Positions 1-8,720 of a stretch of 36,429 nucleotides of DNA are shown piece after piece (position 1 is the first letter of the stretch; the number at the start of each line of letters is the position of its first letter). Position numbers and translations under genes: made by a program. The stretch comes from Fragilaria crotonensis (lineage: Eukaryota; Bacillariophyta; Fragilariophyceae; Fragilariales; Fragilariaceae): the NCBI GenBank assembly GCA_022925895.1, contig JAKSYS010000635.1, positions 1-36,429 of the forward strand. Reading direction: 5' to 3'. Below the pieces are notes generated by a model. That model searched no databases. It was not told the DNA's origin and was given only the letters and a program-made list of their open reading frames with translations.

Positions 1-250
1 TACGTACACTACAAAATACTGTAGTATGAAATACAGTACTCGTACTCCTCTACTCAAGTATACTACTAGCTACCGATAGTAGAGTGCATTTTACATATTC
101 CGGAGTACTGTATCACATAACGTGATGCATCGCAAAATGCATTGTAGCACTACAGTATGATACAAGGTTAGGATATCGGTATGGTACTGGTACCGTGACC
201 TTACCCCCATCACCCTTCAGTCGTGGCTCGTGGCGTGTCGTGGCTATCAC
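1..250. other. Left flank of retroelement 1
   Basis: AT-rich, GTAC-rich intergenic DNA with no supported gene. The first copy of repeat A of the adjacent retroelement begins at 251, so this is pre-insertion flanking sequence. The bases just before the junction (ending in TATCAC) are not repeated after the right end at 6467, so no target-site duplication is visible. That is normal for tyrosine-recombinase elements. Confidence 0.6.
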
Positions 251-452
251 CTGTACGACGGGAGCACTGACGTAGCGACAGCCAGACGTACATGGTACGC
301 ACGAAACTCTCCAACGGTGCCTTGAAATGCATCTAAACGATAAGGACATTCTTTAGGTTGATCAGATCAACCCCAAGTAGTCTACGGGTGTAACGAGGCT
401 CTGAACAGCAGAGCCACGAGCACGAGGAGACTAGCTCCAAAATTGTTTAACC
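251..452 (+). repeat. Split direct repeat A1 (element 1 left end)
   Basis: Copy of the 202-bp repeat A, differing from A2 only at 295 (G here, A at 6114). The leading C at 251 also matches the last base of B1, so the boundary is ambiguous by one base. The repeat contains two perfect inverted repeats: 356-372 (GGTTGATCAGATCAACC, 8-bp arms) and 397-415 (GGCTCTG and CAGAGCC with a 5-nt loop). Both are kept in A2. Confidence 0.93.
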
Positions 453-485
453 ACCTGCTGGCACAAGACTTGAAGAATCCAAGTA

Positions 486-2363
486 ATGGCACAGCAGCAG
501 CCACCCGATGCCACCGGCACGCTGCCTCCCAGTAATTACCGGGAGTTATACGCTGCGGTCGGGTATCAGGCAGGCAAACCAGCACCAGGACGCCTCGTGG
601 CGAGCTACCGGTTCACCGAGACCTTAGGTGGAGGAGAAAGACCTACGCCGACAAACTTGAGGGAACAGACCTATGCTCTCAGCGAGCGTCGACCGATGAC
701 GTTCCTCTGTCTTTTGAGGAGACCGGATGCCAGCGTTGAAGTGCGAATCCTACATCGCATGATGCGATACTTTGAGCTACCCAACGAAGGGGGAGGCAGG
801 ATGATCGACTTGAGCATGGCGCTACTGGGCGATGTGCGCGCGGCCCAAATGCCAGTCGTCGAAGTGGACAACTCGCATTTCTCTCTCATTGGTGCGGGAG
901 TGCGAGTACCAACCATCGCCATTATGCCCGAGCAACTGGCGGCAGCGCCGCCAGGGGTCTACCTCGGACCATACGGGGCCGATGATCCCGATACCGAGGT
1001 AGTACGACCTCGTATGACCCAGGTTATCCCCACCAAGTATGCCGCGGCACTTATACATCGGGACGGGATCGCACCAGCGATTGCCTACCAAGAACTGGCG
1101 GGTATGTTAGCGGCGGACGGTACGTTGGAGGAGTGCAGCGATGTACTCTCGTGGCTGCGAGTTGCCTGCACCGCGCGAGGTGGTGGGGGCGACCAGGCAG
1201 CCCTACCCGCAGTGGCGCAGAGTTTCGCGCTACTGCTCCTACCAGCTGCAATCAGCGATTACGTTGCGGCGAAGGTTTATGCGGATCTCCCTGGTCAGCG
1301 ACGCGGTGGTGGAGACACGACCGTGGGAACCTTTGACCAGATGCTGACGGCGGTACAGCGGCTCGCCGCTGACGCGGGTGAAGGGGGAACAAGAGGAGCA
1401 CGGGAATCCAAAGGGGTGCTAGAGGCTTACAGAGAAACCTACGCAGTCCTCCTTCGCTACTGTCAGGTGACCACCGTCGATGAGCTGGCTCCCATCTGGA
1501 GTCGCCTCGCACGCTGTGCAAAGGGCGAACAACAGTCGGTGATCCAACAGGAGATGACCAGTGTTTGCGTCGCGCGGGGACTCACACCTGACCTCTACTG
1601 CCCAGCGGTTACCACTGGGCTGAAACAGGTAGTCTCGAGCCTAAACTTCGCCGGCAATGGGCCAGACGATCTATCGGCAGGCTGCCAGCCATTTCTGGTG
1701 GCGTATACAAATCAGTCCGATCACTACCGAGCACTGGACGACGCGACGGTCGCGAATCAGCTTGATCAGGGAACAGCCAACGCATCGCTAGCCGACATAC
1801 GCGACATCCGAGCGAAAGAGAAGGTTAAGCTCCCGCGCGATCTCAATCAAGTAAGCCTCACCTTGCGGCGTTACGCTGTACTTGTACACACCTTGTTTAA
1901 AGGACCCGGAGAGTCCAATCCCTTTGTGAAGTGCATGTGGCTTCTCGCCAACGCCTTCCACGAACGGCTGCCGCAGTTTCTGGGTCAACACCAAGCACTA
2001 GCAGGTACTACCCCATGGGGGGAAGTCTACCCAGCGCATGTCCTCCGACACGTGCAGATTAACGCGTACGAATACTTACAGGCCCTTCAGGTGGGAAGTA
2101 TCGGTGGCACAGGGGAGGCCGGCGACACGCCGGAACTCCCGTCATTCCGGGATCTCCTCCGCGACCTCCAGCGGGGCAGTTTCCACATGTCACCCTCGTG
2201 GTTGCCACTACCGATGACGGTCACGGTGGAACCCACACCGCCTGCGAGCAGGGCACGGGCCATCAATACCAAGAACCGCGCCTCTACAGCCGCCTCCGCA
2301 GCCTCGAGCCTTACATCTACGACCAGTGGGGACGCGGGAGCGGAAGTGGGGGTACGGCGGTAG
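486..2363 (+). CDS. Gag-like ORF1 of element 1
   Basis: A 625-residue ORF starting at an ATG 33 bp after repeat A1 and lying upstream of the RT. By position it is the structural, Gag-like ORF1 of a DIRS-order retrotransposon, probably forming the nucleoprotein particle. I see no CCHC zinc knuckle, protease motif, signal peptide or membrane segment. The last 60 residues are rich in Ser, Thr and Ala and are probably disordered. A better-ordered block around residues 440-540 contains aromatic and Leu-rich segments (for example LRRYAVLVHTLFKG). The function rests on gene order, not on a recognised domain. The frame is intact, unlike the RT region. Confidence 0.7.
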   Translation: MAQQQPPDATGTLPPSNYRELYAAVGYQAGKPAPGRLVASYRFTETLGGGERPTPTNLREQTYALSERRPMTFLCLLRRPDASVEVRILHRMMRYFELPNEGGGRMIDLSMALLGDVRAAQMPVVEVDNSHFSLIGAGVRVPTIAIMPEQLAAAPPGVYLGPYGADDPDTEVVRPRMTQVIPTKYAAALIHRDGIAPAIAYQELAGMLAADGTLEECSDVLSWLRVACTARGGGGDQAALPAVAQSFALLLLPAAISDYVAAKVYADLPGQRRGGGDTTVGTFDQMLTAVQRLAADAGEGGTRGARESKGVLEAYRETYAVLLRYCQVTTVDELAPIWSRLARCAKGEQQSVIQQEMTSVCVARGLTPDLYCPAVTTGLKQVVSSLNFAGNGPDDLSAGCQPFLVAYTNQSDHYRALDDATVANQLDQGTANASLADIRDIRAKEKVKLPRDLNQVSLTLRRYAVLVHTLFKGPGESNPFVKCMWLLANAFHERLPQFLGQHQALAGTTPWGEVYPAHVLRHVQINAYEYLQALQVGSIGGTGEAGDTPELPSFRDLLRDLQRGSFHMSPSWLPLPMTVTVEPTPPASRARAINTKNRASTAASAASSLTSTTSGDAGAEVGVRR

Positions 2364-2494
2364 CCAGCACGCAGGAACCTACGTAGCAAACCCAGCACGA
2401 GACACGGAGTTTGACACACTCAATTGCGACCTCAGATGCGGGATCTCCTCCGTGCGCATCCGCCGCTCGCAAATGATGCAGGAACGAATTTTGT

Positions 2495-5029
2495 GTGTCC
2501 TGGTGGGGCCGAGGCGGCTGCTACACGAACTGTGGACGTGCAGCCACGCACCGCCCGTTTGCATCCCAGGAGCGCACCCGCCTGCTCGCACGTCCGCACA
2601 CACCTTGTGGTTCCGGCCACAGCATCGGGAGGGCACCAGCGCTTGACAGGGCGGCCAGGGTACGGCGGCTGGTTCAGCTACCGCGCCCTGGCTCCTCGAC
2701 GCACCGCCTTGGCTCGGCGATCAGGACTTGGCTACCAGAGGCAACCACGCGCGCTCGACCGGGACGAAACCCAGCGCCAAAACCCTCGAACGCGGAACTA
2801 ACATTACGTAAGTATGCAGAACGTGCAGCACATAAATTAGCGAATATCGGATCATGGGAACTGTTTGTCTTGGAAGAACGTGGCCCAGCAGACATAGCGG
2901 ACACCGTGGGAGCACTCCCCCACAAAGCAGCTCGCTTGATGGAACACCTTCGTCGCCGCGGAGTGGGGGTCCCGCTGCAGACGGGGCCCTGGGCACAGGC
3001 AACGATCATTCAGGCGGCCCGGCGGGGGTCCCACCAGTCTGCTGACGCCGATATCGACTTCGTGTGCACCGAGATGCTAGAGTTTTGCGCGCAAGGTTTT
3101 TGGACGGTCCTGCCACTATCAGTGGCGCTCACACTCCCCCACCTGCGACTGTCGCCGCTGGGAGTCGTGCCCCAGCGCGATCGCCGGTCGCGACTCATTG
3201 TTGACTACACCTACTCCGGGGTTAACAATGAGACAGCGCGCCTTGCACCCTCAGAAGCAATGCAATTCGGGAAGACCCTTCAACGTGTCCTGGCAAAGAT
3301 CGTGCAAGCCAACCCGGCCTACGGGCCAGTGTATCTTGCCAAAATTGACATCGCCGATGGGTTTTACCGCATCGGTCTCCAGCCGCGCGACATCCCACGC
3401 TTGGGAGTCGTCCTGCCCTCGGATACCAGCGATCCTCTGGTGGCGTTCCCATTAGCCCTGCCGATGGGCTGGGTTGAGAGCCCACCATACTTCACGTCGG
3501 TCACCGAGACCGCCTGCGATTTGCTCAACGCGGCATTGCGGCGCTGGGACCCCCCACTACCGCACCGCCTCGAAACACTGGCCGCGACGCCCCCCGCGAC
3601 CACCACTCAAGTGCCGACCTCGTCCACGGTTGCAGCGGCTGCATGGCAGATGGCCCGTATGGGCTCGCCGACCTTGCAAACCCCCCCGCTTGCGTATGTC
3701 GACGACTTTATTCTAGCGGCGCAAACCACCCGCCACCAGCGACGGGTGATGTGCACAGCCCTCCACTCGATCGACCGAGTCCTACGTCCCCTCTCCCTGA
3801 CCGGTCGAGCCGCAAGGAACCCGTGTCGGTGAAGAAGCTCCGACAAGGTGACGCGTGCTGGTCCACGAGGAAGGTAGTACTCGGCTGGGACCTGGATACC
3901 GTGGCTGGTACGTTGTGCCTACCTCCGCACCGCCTGGACCGCCTCTACGCACTCCTTGACGCCTTCCTACCTACACGCAAACGGGTCCCTATCGCCGACT
4001 GGCATCGCCTGCTGGGCGAACTTCGCTCCATGGCCCCGGCGCTGCCGGGCGCACGTTTTTTCGGTTCTCCAAGACACGCTCCGCCAGAAGTCCCGCCACC
4101 GCCTTCGGCTCACTCGCCAGGTCTTCGACAGCTTAGCCGACTTTCGGCTTATCGCTGCCTCCCTGCGGGACCGTCCTACGCGCCTACGAGAACTCGTGCC
4201 GTCAGGCATCCCGGTTGCGTTCGGAGCCTGTGACGCGTGCGGCCGAGGTATGGGTGGCGTATGGTTCCGCCCCAACCAGGGCCCCATCGTTTGGCGCGCC
4301 ACGTTTCCGCGGGCTATCCAACGCGCGCTTGTGACAAGCGACAATCGCAGCGGCACCTTGTCGATTTCCGACCTTGAGCTGGCAGGCACGCTCGCGCATA
4401 AACACGCCCTCGTTCAGTGTAACCCAGCCGCGGTGGCCGAACGTCTCATCTGGATGGCCGGGGATAACCGCGCTTCCTTAGCGTGGGCCACCAAGGGGTC
4501 CTCCACAACCCGCTCAGCCCGGGCCTACCTCCTCCGCCTCAACGCACTCCACCAACGCCGCTTCCGCTACGTTCCTCATCACGACTTTATCGCTGGAAAA
4601 TCCAACGTAATGGCCGATGACGCGAGTCGGCGTTGGGATTTGTCCGACAGTGCCCTGCTCTCACACTTTAACGCTCTGTACCCCCAGGACACCTCATGGA
4701 CGTTGCTCCACCTGGAACCCAACATGCTCTCTGCCGTGATTGGTGCGCTGTCGAAACAACGCTACGTGCCAGCCACTCTACGCATCGTGTCGCCGCCACT
4801 GCCGCCACCTCGCGCGTCTGGCTCCGTTTCTGCCGCGCCAACGGCATTTGTCCGGACCTCAGCGACATCCCCGGCGACCCCGTCCCAGTCCTGCTCCTCT
4901 TCGCCCACCAGTACCGCACCGGGCGCATTGCCCCCCGCGATCGCCCAGTGCGCTCTCGCACAGTGGAGGAAGCCGTGCGCCAGGTGGCACAGGCGTTCTC
5001 CCGGGTGGGGTCCGTGGACCCTCGCCTGA
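2495..5029 (+). pseudogene. Reverse transcriptase-RNase H ORF2 of element 1, two frame breaks
   Basis: Encodes a DIRS-type reverse transcriptase followed by RNase H. RT signatures are PLGVVPQRD, the LAKIDIADGFYRI palm motif and the catalytic AYVDDFILAA box near 3690-3720. RNase H shows GACDACGRGMGG, ISDLELAG, AGDNRASLAW and GKSNVMADDASRRWD, matching the D-E-D-D set. The main frame (codons starting at 2495+3n) is left near 3785-3830, where it hits a stop at 3830-3832. It is resumed near 4052, in a run of six T (4054-4059). In between, the thumb/connection segment (VVLGWDLDT, LLGELRSM) is read in the -1 frame. The breaks compensate, so two 1-nt indels or assembly errors explain them. The frame opens at a GTG (2495). 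No upstream ATG is obvious in this frame, so the true start is unknown. The end overlaps the recombinase ORF by 334 bp. Confidence 0.88.
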
Positions 5030-5913
5030 ATTCCTTTGGCGACTTGGATTTTCGTCTTCGAGCCCTCTTTCGAGCTTGGCACAAAGCCGACCCGCCCCCT
5101 ACACGAGTGAAGCCGCTCCCCTTGTCGGTCATCCGTCAGGCGTACGCTTTGGCCTTCACACAACCCCCGGCGTCGCGGCTTGCCGCTACCGGTGACTGCC
5201 TTGTCTTGGCTTACTACTTCCTTCTCCGCCCTGGCGAGTACAGCGGTTGCCCCCGCACCGTTGCCGACGACCTCTTTCGCCTCCAAGACGTCGGCCTCTC
5301 CATTGGGCACCGTCGTTTGGACCCGATTCACTGCCCCCTCAACGATCTGCTCGCCGCCTCCTTTGGTTCCGTCACCTTTACCTCGCAGAAGAACGGCGTC
5401 GGGGGCGAGACGATCGGCCACGGCCGGAGCGGCCACCCCACTCTGTGCCCCGTCCATGCCCTCATCCGCCGCGTTCAGCAACTTCGCCTTGACGGCGCCA
5501 CCCCTGTGACGCCGCTCAACGCCTACAAGACCCCCGACGGCACGTGGCAATACGTCCTCCCCGCTGACGTTACCGCCCTCCTGCGCTCTGCCGTCGCGCT
5601 CCTTCCCCACACGGACCTGGCGGCACGTGATTTCACCGCCCGTTGCACTCGCGCCGGCGGCGCCATGGCCTTGCTCTGCGGCGGCATCGGCGCCGATCGC
5701 ATTCGCCTCATAGGGCGTTGGCGATCGGACGAAATCTACCGTTACCTCCATGTTCAAGCTCAACCCGTTATGGCCGAGGTCGCCGCCACTATGCTGCGCG
5801 GCGGCGATTTTCGCCTCAACTCCCCACCCTTTCCCACCGGCTCCCCCGGTGGCCCACCCTTTCCGGATCCTCCTGGCCCATTTGGCCAACGAGGTGCCAA
5901 TCCCCACTCATGA
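4696..5913 (+). CDS. Tyrosine recombinase ORF3 of element 1
   Basis: A 405-residue tyrosine recombinase that would integrate the circular DNA made by reverse transcription. The N-terminal core-binding (SAM-like) region starts near residue 30 (ATSRVWLRFCR). The catalytic region has box-I Arg in LLRPGEYS (about residue 177), a possible Lys in FTSQKNG, box II RCTRAGGAMAL (about 316) and the presumed Tyr nucleophile in IGRWRSDEIYRYLH (about 347). The first position of box II, usually His in HxxR, is Arg here (CGT at 5641-5643). The ATG at 4696 lies inside the RNase H ORF in another frame, and similar ORF2/ORF3 overlap is known in DIRS elements. The last nine codons and the stop lie inside repeat B1. 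The C-terminal tail is Pro/Gly-rich. Confidence 0.9.
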   Translation: MDVAPPGTQHALCRDWCAVETTLRASHSTHRVAATAATSRVWLRFCRANGICPDLSDIPGDPVPVLLLFAHQYRTGRIAPRDRPVRSRTVEEAVRQVAQAFSRVGSVDPRLNSFGDLDFRLRALFRAWHKADPPPTRVKPLPLSVIRQAYALAFTQPPASRLAATGDCLVLAYYFLLRPGEYSGCPRTVADDLFRLQDVGLSIGHRRLDPIHCPLNDLLAASFGSVTFTSQKNGVGGETIGHGRSGHPTLCPVHALIRRVQQLRLDGATPVTPLNAYKTPDGTWQYVLPADVTALLRSAVALLPHTDLAARDFTARCTRAGGAMALLCGGIGADRIRLIGRWRSDEIYRYLHVQAQPVMAEVAATMLRGGDFRLNSPPFPTGSPGGPPFPDPPGPFGQRGANPHS

Positions 5914-6070
5914 ATGGAGAGGGCACCTCGGAAGGTCGGCGTGCGCGGCAGCATAGTAAAAAGCGCCACTACCGCCGACACTACAACAATACACACTCAC
6001 TACCACTACTACATTATACATCGCAGCTGGCGCGAAGTCGGGGAGCCTGTCGAAAGCAGGAAACTCCCGC
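5886..6070 (+). repeat. Split direct repeat B1 (element 1, internal)
   Basis: 185-bp repeat B, abutting A2 directly. It differs from B2 at one base (A at 6058, G at 6455). It contains the stop codon of the recombinase ORF (5911-5913). Its 3' end forms a hairpin, GCAGGA-AAC-TCCCGC (6056-6070), with one mismatch that is perfect in B2. Confidence 0.93.
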
Positions 6071-6271
6071 TGTACGACGGGAGCACTGACGTAGCGACAG
6101 CCAGACGTACATGATACGCACGAAACTCTCCAACGGTGCCTTGAAATGCATCTAAACGATAAGGACATTCTTTAGGTTGATCAGATCAACCCCAAGTAGT
6201 CTACGGGTGTAACGAGGCTCTGAACAGCAGAGCCACGAGCACGAGGAGACTAGCTCCAAAATTGTTTAACC
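6071..6271 (+). repeat. Split direct repeat A2 (element 1)
   Basis: Second copy of repeat A, with one difference from A1. It follows B1 without a gap. The B1/A2 junction is where the ends of a circular replication intermediate would meet in the split-direct-repeat model. Confidence 0.93.
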
Positions 6272-6282
6272 CGCCCGCCCGC

Positions 6283-6467
6283 CCAACGAGGTGCCAATCC
6301 CCACTCATGAATGGAGAGGGCACCTCGGAAGGTCGGCGTGCGCGGCAGCATAGTAAAAAGCGCCACTACCGCCGACACTACAACAATACACACTCACTAC
6401 CACTACTACATTATACATCGCAGCTGGCGCGAAGTCGGGGAGCCTGTCGAAAGCGGGAAACTCCCGC
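6283..6467 (+). repeat. Split direct repeat B2 (element 1 right end)
   Basis: Second copy of repeat B, forming the right terminus. It is separated from A2 by 11 bp of C-rich sequence (6272-6282). It ends in a perfect 6-bp-stem hairpin GCGGGA-AAC-TCCCGC at 6453-6467. The flank ATGCCACA follows directly. Confidence 0.93.
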
Positions 6468-6734
6468 ATGCCACAAGGTACAGTACGTGTACCAGGCATG
6501 TAGTAGCTATTTACAAGACAAGACACAAACAAGCAGCGATGCGAGACATGCCGGACGGAAAACGAATTCAGTCACATCAGGGAAAATTTGGGTCGTATGT
6601 AGGAACGACCTCACATTTTTGGGTTGTCTCTGGTCACGCTACCTCAATCCATTTACGCCCCCGAACCATGACAATACAAAGTGGGGTCGTCGTATAATAC
6701 CATCCAATCATAAACTCTCTTGCTGCGCGATACC

Positions 6735-7013
6735 ATGGATACGAGTAATGCATCATTGATCGATCGCGCTTCAGAATCGCAGTCGACCAAAGGCCGACCT
6801 CGACGAAACACAGTTACGTTTGCTGATAACATCGTGACTCATGAATTTCCGACGAATGAATGCCAGTGCATCAATCAGACGAGTGATTTGAACAGCGCAG
6901 ATTATGATGCCAAGACTGACGACGTTGACTTCCCTGAAATGCAAGTATGGGATATTGATGACTCGGAGACATTCCAGCACCTTGTAAACAATTTGAAATT
7001 GATTTCCTCTTAA
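6735..7013 (+). CDS. Hypothetical short ORF
   Basis: A 92-residue ORF from the ATG at 6735 (an in-frame upstream start at 6720 is also possible). It is hydrophilic, with a basic stretch KGRPRRNTVTFADN followed by an acidic C-terminal half. There is no transmembrane segment, signal peptide or known domain. No continuation is visible in the same frame. It may be the start of the broken coding region that follows rather than a functional gene. Confidence 0.2.
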   Translation: MDTSNASLIDRASESQSTKGRPRRNTVTFADNIVTHEFPTNECQCINQTSDLNSADYDAKTDDVDFPEMQVWDIDDSETFQHLVNNLKLISS

Positions 7014-7421
7014 CTTGCAAGATTGATACCGAAGGCGCTGAAGCATCAGATCAGCACGTGTAACATATGTGTTGAGAATCGTTCCTACCCTTACTATCTT
7101 ACGAATGGTGACACTGCGGAAGGGACTTGGAAACTGCACACCGCCTCAAATTTTCCGTGTCATCGCCATATGAAGTGGAAGTTAGATCTTCGGCATTGCC
7201 GCTCAGATTCCGGTGGATGCCTCGTGAATGCCTGGGTATTCTATGCTTGAGCCCTATTTCATAACGAGAAACTTCCGACGGACGAGACTGGCTTTGGACT
7301 CTTGATTGTGAACACAGTCTGGAAGGTTATCATAGATTACAGCTGTAGAGATCGTCGATAGAATGAGGGCATCGTTGAACAAAACAGTTGCCGTCAAGTT
7401 CCAGGATGCTTTCCTTCATCT

Positions 7422-7807
7422 CTGGTTGCTCGTGACATGGGCCTTGTGGCTGCTGAGCTTCTGAGCGAGATCGATCTTCACTACAGCATTCCAGTGGATC
7501 GACATTGGGGATGTCACATAATTTTGCCTGCCCCTCGTTAATAGCTTGTTACCTCACATCAGGAGGTACATCAGGAGGAACTGGAGGAAAGAAGGGACGC
7601 ATGTACATTAATCATGGTCACACGTTGACGAGCCTTCCAGGAGAACTACTTTAGAGCTAGCATCGATTGTACCATCATAGTTACCTCGAGATCCATTTTC
7701 CTATGTGGGAATTTTGGTATGCATGGTATGCGACTTCAAATGGAGACGAGATTCACGTCGTGGCTGAAAAGATCTTTCCCAAGCGTTTCGAGTGTGCGGG
7801 CTTGTGA
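7422..7807 (+). pseudogene. Possible decayed coding relics
   Basis: Two protein-like open stretches are separated by stops. One (7422-7541) reads LVARDMGLVAAELLSEID and continues to a stop at 7539. The other (7661-7807, another frame) contains the aromatic block LEIHFPMWEFWYAWYATS followed by VVAEKIFPKRFEC and then a stop. The amino-acid texture suggests former coding sequence, but no family is recognised and neither piece has a start. This is weak evidence. Confidence 0.18.
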
Positions 7808-8140
7808 TTCCTCAGCCACCTGCCCGTCCACCGTCCACATATGATGTGAGTATTAGTAAGTAAGGACCAGGATGCGTCCTTCGGTTGATTGTTGATTCTA
7901 GCAACCTTCCTGACAAGGTGCAGGGGGAGTCCGAATAAAGACTTTTCCAACTCCAGTACTATTTGCAGAGGACTGAACGATGTAAAAACGTTCTGAAGAC
8001 TACTGTTGTGCTAATTGCAGGTACCGTACTGTCGACTGGAGTACGGACTACTGGCGTTTGTGTTCCTCAATGTAGTCATAGGATACCAGTCGTACTCCAA
8101 GTATCTCCGAATTACACTTACACATACGTCCTATAAAAGT

Positions 8141-8297
8141 CGAAGGCTATGCCTTCGAGTTCTGTTCGTTCGGGTCGTCCTCTCTTTCCAAACTAGTCGC
8201 TTCCTAGTATACTCTTCACCGATTCTTGGCGTCGGAATCAAGTCCTAGGAAAACCTCCTCCCCGCTGTTGCCTCCCTCTCTCTCAGTTCTGGGGCGC
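8141..8297 (-). repeat. Split direct repeat B2 (element 2, outer end)
   Basis: 157-bp repeat, identical to 8442-8598. Its outer end is a perfect hairpin: CGAAGGC-TAT-GCCTTCG at 8141-8157, with 7-bp arms and a 3-nt loop. In the sense orientation this is the 3' terminus of the element. Confidence 0.93.
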
Positions 8298-8314
8298 TAG
8301 GGCGGCTGGGTGGG

Positions 8315-8441
8315 AATTTAATTTCTAGATCTAGTCTTCGCCTTCGTCTTTCTCGTTGCCGTTCGTTGCGATTGTGATCGCTGCCTCACTTCCTGACGTT
8401 CGGCATCGGTCTGTCAGTCGTCCTTCCTCACGGACATCCCA
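8315..8441 (-). repeat. Split direct repeat A2 (element 2)
   Basis: 127-bp repeat identical to 14724-14850. It is separated from B2 by 17 bp (8298-8314), C-rich in the sense orientation, and directly abuts B1. Confidence 0.93.
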
Positions 8442-8598
8442 CGAAGGCTATGCCTTCGAGTTCTGTTCGTTCGGGTCGTCCTCTCTTTCCAAACTAGTCG
8501 CTTCCTAGTATACTCTTCACCGATTCTTGGCGTCGGAATCAAGTCCTAGGAAAACCTCCTCCCCGCTGTTGCCTCCCTCTCTCTCAGTTCTGGGGCGC
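8442..8598 (-). repeat. Split direct repeat B1 (element 2, internal)
   Basis: 157-bp repeat identical to 8141-8297. The hairpin at its A2-facing end (8442-8458) sits exactly on the B1/A2 junction. The recombinase stop (8721) lies outside this repeat, unlike in element 1. Confidence 0.93.
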
Positions 8599-8720
8599 CA
8601 CATTATCCACTCCTTCCTCGTCGACCTGGTTTGGGTGACCGACAGCTCTAAGGCTGTCCAGGAGGTAATCGGGGCCCCGGGCGGCTGCCGATGAACCTAG
8701 GGCGTCTCGTGAATTAAGGG

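Larger units (their letters stand above)
251..6467 (+). mobile_element. Ngaro/PAT-type tyrosine-recombinase retrotransposon (element 1)
   Basis: This is a 6.2-kb retrotransposon that integrates with a tyrosine recombinase instead of a DDE integrase. Its order is A1 (251-452), gag-like ORF (486-2363), RT/RNase H (2495-5029), tyrosine recombinase (4696-5913), B1 (5886-6070), A2 (6071-6271) and B2 (6283-6467). The A1...B1-A2-B2 split direct repeats are diagnostic of Ngaro/PAT/kangaroo-like members of the DIRS order. There are no LTRs, no DDE integrase and no protease motif. No methyltransferase domain is seen, which fits Ngaro better than DIRS1. A1/A2 and B1/B2 each differ by one base, so insertion was recent, yet the RT region carries frame breaks. 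It is more GC-rich than its surroundings. Confidence 0.93.
6468..8140. other. Inter-element region with decayed coding scraps
   Basis: About 1.7 kb between the two retroelements with no complete gene. Three short open stretches on the plus strand look more protein-like than chance (6735-7013, 7422-7541, 7661-7807) but lie in disrupted frames, consistent with an old, decayed gene or transposon. The remainder shows no RNA gene or repeat that I can identify. Its right end (8141) abuts the B2 repeat of element 2. Confidence 0.45.

Noticed and set aside
4762-5907. 381-residue ORF antisense to the element 1 recombinase
   Set aside because: A shadow frame caused by high GC at third positions; the plus strand carries the recombinase motifs.
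251-6467. LTR retrotransposon reading of the flanking repeats
   Set aside because: The repeats are split (A1 ... B1-A2-B2), not one repeat at each end, and the element encodes a tyrosine recombinase rather than a DDE integrase.
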